NCBI GenBank assembly: GCA_002368155.1
Contig: AP018183.1
Location: 167,373 to 231,372, forward strand
Reading direction: 5' to 3'
Source: Nostoc carneum NIES-2107
GTDB lineage: Bacteria; Cyanobacteriota; Cyanobacteriia; Cyanobacteriales; Nostocaceae
Length of the DNA stretch: 64,000 nucleotides
The notes under the pieces are model-generated. The model was not told the origin of the DNA, did not search any database, and worked only from the letters and a program-made list of their open reading frames with translations. Made by a program: the position numbers and the translations under genes. Positions 50,129 through 59,053 of this stretch are shown one piece after another. Every line of letters begins with the position of its first letter. Position 1 is the first letter of the stretch.

Positions 50129-52996
50129 ATGTACCCAAAACAGTTTAACATCAACTTTCTTTGCAATATCATCAGGAGTCAAAGACAAATTTTGCAAAGA
50201 ACGACAGCAACAATATTGTCAGCAGTGTTACTGATGGGTACAGAAACTCGCATGGCTCCAACGAAAACTCTGCAACCAACCAAGCAACATACCTCACAAG
50301 AATTACTCTTTAACAATGCAGACAATTCTTACCGTTTAATCAGTAATAAAAACAGTATTGAAATTACTTCACCGTCTCTAACTTCTCAAGTCCGCAGAAC
50401 CGTTTTAGCAAATGGACTGACTGTTTTGACTAAGGAAGTTCATACAGCACCAGTCGTAAGCTTACAAGTTTGTTATCAAGTTGGTTTAGCTCATGAAGCA
50501 CCATCCGAGAAGGGGATTGCTCATTTAATCGAACACATGTTATTCCGAGAAACCCAAGTACGCCCAGTTGATTTTCGACATTTGTTAACGGCTCTGGGTA
50601 GTGAGTTTAACGCCTGGGTCGCTAATGATTATACATGCTACGTTGATAATGTCGAGTCAAATAAAGTTAACGCACTGCTGACTCTAGAAGCTGACCGGAT
50701 GCAGAATAGCGTGTTTGATGATAACGGCATCACTCAAGAAAAACAAGTTCTGATCGCTGAACTGCAAGCTACAGAAAATATCCCCAACTACCGCCTTTAC
50801 AGTGCTGTAATGCAATCAGCCTTTGCCAATCATCCTTACGGTCAATTTCCCACAAAAGCTGATTTTGAAAAGATTACAGTCGAGCAAGCGCGGAACTTTT
50901 ACCGCAAAAACTATAGACCAGATAACGCCTTGATTGTAGTTGTGGGAGATTTTTCAACTGAACCAACTCTCAAAACAATTCAAGAAAGCTTTGGTAAGAT
51001 TCCCAAAGGTAAGGGGATGACAAGCCGAGAAGAAAACGCGAACAAATTGGCTTTTTCTCCCGCCCCATCCCGTCGCAAATCTGTTGTCATCAACCAACCA
51101 GTAGGACTTCCTTTGCTGGCACTAGTATATCCTTTACCAGATCGCAATCACCCCGATATATCTGCTTTAGTGGTAATGGATTATATTCTGACTTCTGGGG
51201 CAACTTCTAAGCTTCATCAAGCTTTGGTCAGGTCTGGTTTGGCTAGTGAGGTGGTAGGAAATACAAATTTATATAGTGATGGCGGATGGTACTTTTTAGG
51301 AGTGACCGCCAATCTAGACCGGAAATTGGAAAACTTTGAACGGACTATTGAACAAGCGATCGCCAATTTACAAACTCAAGGTGTAACGGATGAACAGTTA
51401 AACCGAGCGAAGAAACAAATCCAAGCTGCGACAATTTTTAGCAGCCGCAATCTTAATAACCAAGCAAGTCTATTAGCTTACGACCAAAGTACGACTGGAG
51501 ATTATCGTCAGACAGACCGTTTTTTAGAAGCTGTTGCTCAAGTGACTGCTGCTGATGTGCAACGGGTTGCCAATCAATACTTGAAAACAGAGAACCGTAC
51601 TTTAGGATGGTTAAAACCAACTAAACAGACAGAAGTTTCTGGCAGTCTCAACATTACAGATTTTAGCCGCATTACCGCAGACTTTCGTCCCACAAAACCT
51701 TTCTCATTTCCAGAGGTCGCTAAGTATTTGCCGCCGTTCCCACCATCAACTGCTAAATCCCAGCAAGCCATACCACAGCAGTTAACTTTATCTAATGGCT
51801 TGCAAGTTTTACTCCTACCTGACTCCAGCAATCCATCTGTTTCCCTTCGGGGTTTTGTTCGCGCTGGTCAAGAGTTTGACCCGAAAGAAAAAATAGGTCT
51901 GTCTACTCTTACCGCTATGAACTTATTCAACCAATCGATTTGGCTTGTTGAAGAGTTTGAAAATAGAGGAGGATTTGGACTCGCAGTGCAGCCAGACCAA
52001 GAAGGTATTTATATTTCTGGGGTAAGCTTAAAAGCCGATTTACCCTTCTTGCTCGAAACGCTCGCAGATGTGATGCAATATGCTTCCTTTCCAGCAGAAT
52101 CTTTAGAATCTAGCCGTCAATCTTATCTAAATACTTTAAATGCGCGTGCAGAAAATCCAGTTGATGCTGCCAAGCAATTGTTTCTACAAGCAATTTACCC
52201 CGCCAATCATCCCTTGTCTGCGCCTCCCACTCAAGCAACTCTCAAAGCAATTAGTCGAGAAGACGTTTTAGATTTTTACCGAAAATACTACCGCCCTGAC
52301 ACAACTGTACTAGCTTTAGTCGGAGACTTTAATCCAACTGTTGTGCGATCGCAACTAGAAGCCATACTCGGCAATTGGCAAGCTAGTAATAATGCTCCTT
52401 CTGCCTCTAATTTGCCATCGGTTTCACCTCCTAATCAAATCTTGCGTTTGCGAAAAAGACTGCCAAGCCAAACCCAATCACTGATTTTCATGGGTTATCC
52501 AATTTCTAGCTTGACAGAATCTAAATTTTATGTGTTAAAAATCCTCAACGAAATTCTGGGAGGTAGTTCATTATCCAGCCGTTTAGGAAATGAACTTCGC
52601 TTCCATCAAGGATTGACTTATACAATTGGCTGTAATCTCCAAACTGGGCAGAATTTCGGTTTGTTTACTATCCTCATGCAGACTGCACCAGAAAATACCG
52701 AAAAAGCAATTGATATTACTTTGGCTGTTCTCAAGCAGTTACAAGAGCAAGGGGTGAGTAATTCTGAAGTTGAGATAGCGAAACAGAGTTTAGTCAGCAG
52801 ATATCAACTGGCTTTAGCCGATCAAGATGTTTTAGCTGAGATGATTCTCAACAACCAAGTCTATGGATACAAACCGCAGGAACTGCGTCAACAACCTCGT
52901 CAAATTCAAGCTGTTACTTTGAATCAAGTTAACCAGGCTGTCAAGGATTTCATTCACCCAGACAAAATTATTGTCATCAGTGTAGGTGCGAACTGA
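50129..52996 (+). CDS. M16-family zinc metallopeptidase, double domain
   Basis: ATG 50129 follows GAGAGG; a GTG at 50117 is the alternative. The product is 955 residues. A hydrophobic segment near residues 26-38 suggests export. The first M16 unit has the inverted zinc motif HLIEH (132-136) with the downstream Glu around residue 210 (LEADRM). The second unit (from about 560: LTLSNGLQVLLLPDSSNPSVSLRG) has lost HxxEH ('TAMNLFNQSIWLVEEFENRGG') and should be the non-catalytic half, as in PqqL/processing-peptidase-like proteins. It is likely periplasmic peptide processing. Confidence 0.88.
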   Translation: MYPKQFNINFLCNIIRSQRQILQRTTATILSAVLLMGTETRMAPTKTLQPTKQHTSQELLFNNADNSYRLISNKNSIEITSPSLTSQVRRTVLANGLTVLTKEVHTAPVVSLQVCYQVGLAHEAPSEKGIAHLIEHMLFRETQVRPVDFRHLLTALGSEFNAWVANDYTCYVDNVESNKVNALLTLEADRMQNSVFDDNGITQEKQVLIAELQATENIPNYRLYSAVMQSAFANHPYGQFPTKADFEKITVEQARNFYRKNYRPDNALIVVVGDFSTEPTLKTIQESFGKIPKGKGMTSREENANKLAFSPAPSRRKSVVINQPVGLPLLALVYPLPDRNHPDISALVVMDYILTSGATSKLHQALVRSGLASEVVGNTNLYSDGGWYFLGVTANLDRKLENFERTIEQAIANLQTQGVTDEQLNRAKKQIQAATIFSSRNLNNQASLLAYDQSTTGDYRQTDRFLEAVAQVTAADVQRVANQYLKTENRTLGWLKPTKQTEVSGSLNITDFSRITADFRPTKPFSFPEVAKYLPPFPPSTAKSQQAIPQQLTLSNGLQVLLLPDSSNPSVSLRGFVRAGQEFDPKEKIGLSTLTAMNLFNQSIWLVEEFENRGGFGLAVQPDQEGIYISGVSLKADLPFLLETLADVMQYASFPAESLESSRQSYLNTLNARAENPVDAAKQLFLQAIYPANHPLSAPPTQATLKAISREDVLDFYRKYYRPDTTVLALVGDFNPTVVRSQLEAILGNWQASNNAPSASNLPSVSPPNQILRLRKRLPSQTQSLIFMGYPISSLTESKFYVLKILNEILGGSSLSSRLGNELRFHQGLTYTIGCNLQTGQNFGLFTILMQTAPENTEKAIDITLAVLKQLQEQGVSNSEVEIAKQSLVSRYQLALADQDVLAEMILNNQVYGYKPQELRQQPRQIQAVTLNQVNQAVKDFIHPDKIIVISVGAN

Positions 52997-53753
52997 ATCG
53001 CTGTTCTAGGGTGTCCTCACCCCCATCCCCTCTCAAATTTGGGAAAGCAGGGTGGTTTCATACATCTGTAGAACAATTAAAATCTCGATAAAGGTGTTGT
53101 GGGTGTGGGTTCGCAGATAAGATGAAATGTGAACAACGAAGTTATAGGGGTTCCAGTGTGGGTTCGCGCATAAGATGAAATTCAAACTACGAATTTATAA
53201 GGATTCCAGCCTCTCTAATTCGCGCATAAAGTGAAATCAACTGTAGGGTAAGGGTTTGAGCTATCTAGCCAATTCGCGCATAAAGTGAAATTTTACATTT
53301 ATCACGGCAACTCGTAGTGTTTATGGCAAAATTAGTGATAATTTATACTTATTTTTCCATGTTATGTAGGAAAACTGCTTGATTATGGCACGAAGTGGGC
53401 GATCGCTCGAATGCTGGAGAGTAAGCTCATTATGCTTTGAATCATAATATGGTTCTTGGCAACTTTTGGTGATCTTGGCCGGGGGAAGGCAGAGGGCAGT
53501 CCCAATGAAAAAATTTCATCACCATGAATGAAAATGTGGTAGCTTCCAAGATAAGGCTGATACAAGCGAGGTTGTTTCCTTATTAGAGCACCAGAGCCTG
53601 AAGGGCAGTCTAACCTGGATATCGAGAGGAATTACCAATTGTCGCCACTGAGCAATTTTTTGGTTTTAGTGAGCACGCAAGTCAGAATCTACTATTTAGA
53701 TATCCACGTATTAGCCCCCTATCAATTTTGAAAGTTGTAGTAGATCAAGAGAT
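52997..53753. other. Intergenic with repeat array; IS110-type left flank
   Basis: 757 bp. Four 19-bp repeats lie at 53110-53291 (listed separately). From about 53350 to 53753 the sequence leads into the IS110-type fragment. A 60-codon minus-strand frame at 53383-53565 has no support. Confidence 0.5.
53104..53291. repeat. Four 19-bp TTCGC-type repeats, about 54-bp spacing (transposon-end-like)
   Basis: TTCGCAGATAAGATGAAAT (53110), TTCGCGCATAAGATGAAAT (53163), TTCGCGCATAAAGTGAAAT (53219) and TTCGCGCATAAAGTGAAAT (53273). The first and second are preceded by TGTGGG. They resemble the end repeats of the miniature element at 53919 and probably represent one end of a related transposon whose other end is not visible. 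Confidence 0.65.
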
Positions 53754-53918
53754 ATGCAGGTAGTCTACAATCGTTGTGCAGGACTAGATGTACACAAAAA
53801 GACGGTGGTAGCTTGTGTAATTACCCCAAAGTCTTCGTCCGGATGGCACAAGGAAATACGTACATTCACTACAATGACTCAGGACTTGTTAAAACTTTCT
53901 GACTGGTTAACAAGTCAC
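53754..53918 (+). pseudogene. IS110-family transposase, N-terminal fragment
   Basis: ATG 53754 reads MQVVYNRCAGLDVHKKTVVACVI, the DEDD-type IS110 opening with the first catalytic Asp. It continues to 'DLLKLSDWLTSH' and is then cut by the miniature element at 53919. Beyond the element the frame meets a stop at once (N, then TAG at 54291), so the gene was already truncated before the insertion. Confidence 0.8.
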
Positions 53919-54283
53919 TGTGGGTTCGCAGACTTAATGAAATTTTCCGAACGCAATAATCAGGGTTTTGGCGTATTTGTCTCAGACTAAGTGAAACGGG
54001 ATTCGCAGACTAAGTGAAATTTACCTACCAAATTCGCAGACTTAATGAAATTTTCCGCCAAACTTACGGTTAATGGCTGAGTTTATTACTTTACAAGGAT
54101 TGTAGCTTATTACAGCCTCAAATAAATGCCAGATGAACCCTTAAAAGTTTGAGGCTAAATTTAGCCCAAGATGTCTACCTGCCAAGCTATTGAGGCTGTA
54201 CTTCAATAAAAATTTATTTCACTTAGTCCGAAATAAATTTCATTTAGTCTGCACAGATTTCACTTAGTCTGCGAACCCACACA
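53919..54283. mobile_element. 365-bp Tn7/Tn5053-like miniature element
   Basis: The ends are TGTGGGTTCGCAGAC and, inverted, GTCTGCGAACCCACACA. It is flanked by the 5-bp direct repeat GTCAC (53914-53918 and 54284-54288). End repeats of the type TTCGCAGACTTAATGAAAT lie at 53925, about 53979, 54002 and 54033 (left) and inverted near 54215, 54237 and 54257 (right). TGT..ACA ends, multiple end repeats and 5-bp target duplications are features of Tn7/Tn5053-type (TnsB/TniA) elements. It has no ORF, so it would need a transposase in trans. Confidence 0.8.
54113..54205. repeat. Stem-loop-forming arms inside miniature element
   Basis: TACAGCCTCAA (about 54113) and TTGAGGCTGTA (about 54190) are inverted, and GGCTAAATTTAGCC near 54153 is a 14-bp palindrome. 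A structural role is possible. Confidence 0.45.
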
Positions 54284-54445
54284 GTCACAACTAGAACAAG
54301 AGGAAAGTCAAAATATAAGGTATTAATCGGAGTTTTTGTCGTATAAAAGATAATTGTTTCTTATTTTGTATTCAGCGGGAGGTTTTGTATAATCTGAGGG
54401 TGTCATTCCGCACCGATTCCGCACCGCGATCGCCATAATAATTTT

Positions 54446-55462
54446 GTGAACATCCCTGAATTTGAAAACTTACCCCCGATTAAGCTCATTCCTCTTGAGC
54501 ATGATGATCTGACAATCTACAAGCAAAAAGAAACCAGAAGACCACCAACTGATATCAGGTGGGTGAAAGTATTGGAATTTTTACGCAGCAACAATCTCGC
54601 GCTTAACAGTCGCAAGCTTTATGAACGTGAACTCAAAAGGTTTTTGGGATGGACGCAATTGCACTATCATGAACTGCGATCGCGTCATATAGGTTTGTAC
54701 AAACAATACTTGATGGAAGAAGTCAGCACTGATGCAGGTAAACCACTTTCCAAAAGCAGTATTAATGCAGGACTTGCTGCTATCAAGAGTTTTTTCAAAT
54801 GGTTGAGTCTCACCTACCCAGAGATGATGACTACAAATCCCACACAGGGGGTCAAGTTGGAAAAAGTACCTCTGCCACCTGCTCAAAGTTTAACAGCAGA
54901 ACAGATGGAATCAGTGTGGTCAGCTTTGGAATATTTAGAAGAAACAAAGGTTCGGGATACCGCACTGGTTCATATTCTCAGTCATGGACTCCGCGCTGGG
55001 GAAGTGGTGAATTTAAATGTCGGGTCATTTGATGGTAAGTTGCTGTTCTTACCTGACACAAAGACCGCCCAACCTCGCTTGGTACCTTTAAGAAAAGAAA
55101 GTAGAGAGGTGGTTGCAGAGTATTTGCGATGGCGAGAGGGACAGGGGGAAGTTTTAACTAGCCTCAGTCCACTGATGATTTCGCATCATCCATCATATCT
55201 TGGAGAACGCCTTTCTTATCACGGTATTTACTTTGCTGTGGAGAAAATTGGGGAGTTAGCAAGCATTGAAGATTTACATCCCCACCAATTTCGGCATACC
55301 TACGCCACTGATTTATTGCTGTTAGGTGTAGACCCGACTCATGCGCGAAAGCTGACGGGCCATACTAGCGAGAAAGCGTTTCGACGCTATACACTCCGCA
55401 GTGAACAAGAAGCGGCGATCGCTGCTTACTATCGGGCCATAGGTGAGGAAGAAGTGGAGTAG
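54446..55462 (+). CDS. Xer-type tyrosine recombinase/integrase
   Basis: The 338-residue protein starts at GTG 54446 (MNIPEFENLPPIKLIPLEHD). A core-binding domain (residues 40-120, 'EFLRSNNLALNSRKLYERELKRFLGW') is followed by the catalytic domain with Arg in 'SHGLRAGEVVNLN', H-x-x-R in 'HPHQFRHTYATD', His in 'KLTGHTSEKAFRRY' and Tyr in 'RRYTLRSE'. It is first of three genes in a tight plus-strand unit, plausibly a plasmid or island recombinase. Confidence 0.87.
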   Translation: MNIPEFENLPPIKLIPLEHDDLTIYKQKETRRPPTDIRWVKVLEFLRSNNLALNSRKLYERELKRFLGWTQLHYHELRSRHIGLYKQYLMEEVSTDAGKPLSKSSINAGLAAIKSFFKWLSLTYPEMMTTNPTQGVKLEKVPLPPAQSLTAEQMESVWSALEYLEETKVRDTALVHILSHGLRAGEVVNLNVGSFDGKLLFLPDTKTAQPRLVPLRKESREVVAEYLRWREGQGEVLTSLSPLMISHHPSYLGERLSYHGIYFAVEKIGELASIEDLHPHQFRHTYATDLLLLGVDPTHARKLTGHTSEKAFRRYTLRSEQEAAIAAYYRAIGEEEVE

Positions 55463-55465
55463 GAA

Positions 55466-55930
55466 ATGCCAAAGCCACTAAATCCTAAATGTCAGTTATG
55501 TGCTTCCTTACCGACTGCTAAAGCAAAGGTGTTGCATGGAACACAAGGAGATGGATGCTGGAATCCGCGCATTTGCCATAATCGCCGCTCATTTTACCGT
55601 AGCCGAACTCAAGAGAATAAGAGCATTGATTCGATCACAGTCGAACCACCTGCTACGTATTTTGCTGTGCTGTATTTATACAAGGAGCCAGGAGATAAAC
55701 CATTACATGCATTGGGTGCTGAACTGTGGCTGGGGCAAAAACCGATTTGTCGCTTGGAACCAATTCACTGCTTTGGGCTGACTGCTGGCAAGATACGCAC
55801 CTATACAGATAAGGTGTTGCAAGCTTTTGCCAAAGAATATGGTGTCTCGCTGTATCAATATAAGGATATGTTTGAGATTAGCCCCAACCACTGTCCAGTG
55901 CGTCCTTGTCCGCTACATCCGGAATCATAA
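55466..55930 (+). CDS. Hypothetical Cys-rich protein downstream of integrase
   Basis: The start ATG 55466 lies 3 bp after the integrase stop. The 154-residue product begins 'MPKPLNPKCQLCASLPTAKAKVLHG' and 'GCWNPRICHNRRSFYR', which look like a zinc-binding Cys cluster. The rest ('PPATYFAVLYLYKEPGDKPLHALGAELWLGQKP', 'GLTAGKIRTYTDKVLQ') is alpha/beta. I recognise it only as a companion of such recombinases in cyanobacteria; function unknown. Confidence 0.65.
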   Translation: MPKPLNPKCQLCASLPTAKAKVLHGTQGDGCWNPRICHNRRSFYRSRTQENKSIDSITVEPPATYFAVLYLYKEPGDKPLHALGAELWLGQKPICRLEPIHCFGLTAGKIRTYTDKVLQAFAKEYGVSLYQYKDMFEISPNHCPVRPCPLHPES

Positions 55931-55932
55931 AA

Positions 55933-56613
55933 ATGACTATATACCGTCAATTAACGATTTGGGATTTGCTTGATGAGATTTCAGTTGCGCCGCCAAACTC
56001 AACGCTAGCTCCGGTATGGGATTGTTTGGATGCAGAACTCCAAAATTTATCTGTGGAAGCACAGTTAGAAACTGCTGCTGTTGCGTTCAATCAAATTGCA
56101 GATATTCTCAAATCTCGGGCGGTAATGCTGTTGCAAGATGTGCGCGAGCGCAATAGTCTTGAGGGGCCGATTGTCAGCACTGATATCTTTGCTGGGTTGG
56201 TGCGAACGACAATGCAGCTTGATTTGGATGATTTGATTGAACCTCCCATACCACAGACTTTCAAACCACATGGCCCGCATCAGTTTTCAAATACTAGCTC
56301 TCAAGGTGATTCAGTGGTAGCACCTGTGGAGAAAGAGAAAGTTTTAGAAATGTTGGAGGAAGTCAGGACTGTAGAAGATGTTCACAAGCTGGCGGGTGAT
56401 GAAGATGTGTACAAGTGGCAAACTGCGATCGCTTACTACCTTGCAGATATTCAAGATGAAATTTCGCTCCCTCAACTTCAAAATGCTTTGAAAATGCCGA
56501 TTGTTGAGGTATGGTTAGGATTGCTACTGGGTGGATTTACTGTGGAGCAGCGTGGGGATTTTTATCAAAATCAGAATATTTGGGTGATAACAAATGATAG
56601 CCAAAATAAATGA
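55933..56613 (+). CDS. Hypothetical protein, third gene of recombinase operon
   Basis: ATG 55933 is 3 bp after the previous stop (the upstream frame from 55906 overlaps it). The 226-residue acidic product (MTIYRQLTIWDLLDEISVAPPNS) has helical blocks 'LETAAVAFNQIADILKSRAVMLL' and a C-terminal winged-helix-like 'DEISLPQLQNALKMPIVEVWLGLLLGGFTVEQRGDFYQNQNIWV'. Such a domain might bind DNA. No named family. Confidence 0.6.
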   Translation: MTIYRQLTIWDLLDEISVAPPNSTLAPVWDCLDAELQNLSVEAQLETAAVAFNQIADILKSRAVMLLQDVRERNSLEGPIVSTDIFAGLVRTTMQLDLDDLIEPPIPQTFKPHGPHQFSNTSSQGDSVVAPVEKEKVLEMLEEVRTVEDVHKLAGDEDVYKWQTAIAYYLADIQDEISLPQLQNALKMPIVEVWLGLLLGGFTVEQRGDFYQNQNIWVITNDSQNK

Positions 56614-56649
56614 AATAGCGGTTTTTATGTCATAAAACTCGTGCTCATC

Positions 56650-58989
56650 TCATACCCCAATCAACTCCAGTAACGCCTCTGTAGATATCTTGCCACTGAT
56701 ATCAGTACCTTCGAGCAAGCTGTCTGCCAAATCTCGCTTGTGGTGATGCAAGGCCACAATCTTATCTTCAATAGTATCTTTTGCTACTAAACGATAAATA
56801 GTCACCGGGCGTTGTTGCCCAATGCGATGGGCACGGTCTGAGGCTTGGTCTTCTACGGCGGGATTCCACCAGGGGTCCATGTGGATGACGTAATCGGCAG
56901 CGGTGAGATTAAGTCCCGTACCCCCCGCCTTCAGGCTAATCAAAAATACATCACCTGACCCAGCCTGAAAAGCATCCACCCGTTTTTTCCTTTCAGCGGC
57001 TGGGGTACTGCCATCTAAATATTGATAATTAATACCTTCCTTATCCAGATAATTGCGGATAATCTGCAAATGGTCAACAAACTGACTAAACACCAAAGCC
57101 TTATGACGATTCTCCAGTAAATCTCCCAGCACCTCAGCAAAAAGTTGCAATTTCGCGCTGGATAGTTGAGTGTCAGGCATCACGAGACTGGGATTACAAC
57201 AAGCGCGGCGCAGTTTCATAATTTCTGCCAGCACTTGCAGATGTTTCTGACCAGCAGTTGCATCAGTTTCGGTCAGTTTAGATATTGCCTCACGGCGCAA
57301 CGCTTCATAGAACGCCATTTCCTCCCGACTCAACTCTACGTGTAACAGAATTTCAGTACGGGAGGGTAATTCTTCCAGCACTTGATTTTTGAGGCGACGT
57401 AACAGGAATGGTTGAATTAGTTTTTTGAGTTTGTTGCGTACAAGTTTATCCTGAAATTTCTCAATGGGGATAGCAAAACGTTGATTGAAGCTTTCAAAGG
57501 AACCCAGGAGCCCAGGATTGATAAAGCGGAATAAATTCCACAATTCGCCAAGGTGGTTCTCAATCGGAGTCCCAGTGGTAATTAGTTTAAAACTACCTTT
57601 GAGATTCATTGCAGCCTGGGAACGTTTGGTAGTCATATTTTTGATTGCCTGGGCTTCATCCAGGACAATCGTTTGCCACTGCACCTGAGAGAGCATTTGC
57701 GATACTTCTTCCTGCTGCAACAGACCATAGCTGCACACCAGCATATCAAAAGGTTGTAAGGTAGAGAGGAGATTTTGGCGGTTTGCGCCTGCAAATTGCA
57801 CAATATTAAGAGTAGGAGCAAACTTATGGGCTTCACTCACCCAATTCATACACACCGAAGTGGGGGCAATAATTAGGGTTGGCCCCTCATGGGCACGCAT
57901 CAGGATAACAGCCAACGCCTGCACGGTCTTACCGAGTCCCATTTGGTCTGCCAAGCAGGCTCCCACACCCCAATGTGCTAGCCGCGCCAGCCAACTAAAT
58001 CCTTCCATCTGGTAGTCGCGCAGTTCTGCTTGGAAGGTAGAAGGGAGTTGCGGTTGCAAGCTTTGTACTTCCTTCAAGCGCTGGATATGTGCCTTCCAAT
58101 GTTTATCGGCTTTTACCTTACCTACCTCATCGACAAAATCCTCTAAGCCTAATGTTGCTAAGGGGTGAAAGCGGATACCTTTACTGTGCTTTTCTGAAAA
58201 CGATCGCAATTCATCAAGACGTTTGCGAAAGGCTTGGGTTAAAGCCAAAAATTGGCCATCTCCTAGGGGGATAAAACGACTGGGAGTTTTATCCAAGAGT
58301 TCTAAAAGTTGCTGCATATCCAGCACGAGGTCTTTATCCAGTTTCAACTCGCCAGTAGCTGCAAACCAATCTTGCTGGCGTTGAATGGACATCTGAAAAT
58401 CTTTGAGGTCTGCTTGGTGCTTAACACGCAGTTTTTCTCCTTCCGGCCATTCTAGTACTACAGTATCCTCTAATGCTTGCAGTTCTAGCAGCAGTTCCAA
58501 ACAGTCTTCTGGGTCTTCTATGAGCCATTCTTTATCTTGTTCTTCAGCCTCAGTCAAGGTAGGACAGGCATTGATTGCGGCATTGGCAAGTTGCTTTTCT
58601 TCCTGGAGATTACGTCTGGTTTGCAGACGCTTACCGTCAATCTCTGCAATTACAGTCTCACCACCCGTACCTGGGCGGTAGTAGGGACCACCTTGAGCAA
58701 AGGGGCGAGACAGCAGAGATACTTTCAATCCAGTATTGGCAGGTAACAGGTGAATGTGGGGTATAGTCTGAGCTGGTACTTCTTCTGCTCCCTCCAGTCC
58801 GCCACCAATGTCAGAATGGACGGTGACGATGCCAGAGACAGCATTAATAGCTGCTAATACTTGTTTCTCGGCAGTAGCAGGTACGTTAAGCCGATTTTCC
58901 TTGCCAATAATCTCAGCGATGCGTCGGTGTTCGGCAGTAATTTCAATTACCTTGATGCGGGTTGGGGTTTCCTTAATAGTGAGGATATG
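56650..58989 (-). pseudogene. SNF2-family helicase, N-terminus cut by Tn3-family insertion
   Basis: The frame is open from the transposon end at 58989 (HILTIKETPTRIKVIEITAEHRR) to the stop at 56650, 779 residues. Motifs: Q-type 'AELRDYQMEGFSWLARLAHWGVGACLADQMGLGKTVQ' (motif I), 'VLDEAQAIKN' (II), 'TGTPIENHLGELWNLF' (III), 'KALVFSQFVDHLQIIRNYLD' (IV), 'LISLKAGGTGLNLTAADYVIHMDPWWNP' (V) and 'QASDRAHRIGQQRPVTIYRLV' (VI). The 5' part should lie right of 64000. The internal start (TTG 58728) gives 692 residues, so a shorter helicase-core product might still be made. Confidence 0.88.
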
Positions 58990-59027
58990 GGCATCACCGT
59001 GCCAAAACGGGAAAATTGTACGCTAAG
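58990..59027 (+). repeat. Tn3-family terminal inverted repeat, transposase end, copy 2
   Basis: 38 bp, same as 23948-23985. Confidence 0.95.
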
Positions 59028-59053
59028 GCTGAAACCTATACTGTATAGGCATT

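Noticed and set aside
53104..54283. Regularly spaced short repeats as a CRISPR array
   Set aside because: Repeats are 19 bp, variable, start with TGTGGG at the outer end, occur in inverted orientation at the other end, and a 5-bp target duplication flanks them, which fits transposon ends rather than CRISPR. No cas gene is present.
28959..58989. Whole 30-kb segment as a classical composite transposon
   Set aside because: Tn3-family elements transpose individually by cointegrate formation, and the flanks of copy 1 do not match; a shared outer duplication cannot be tested because the window ends at 64000.
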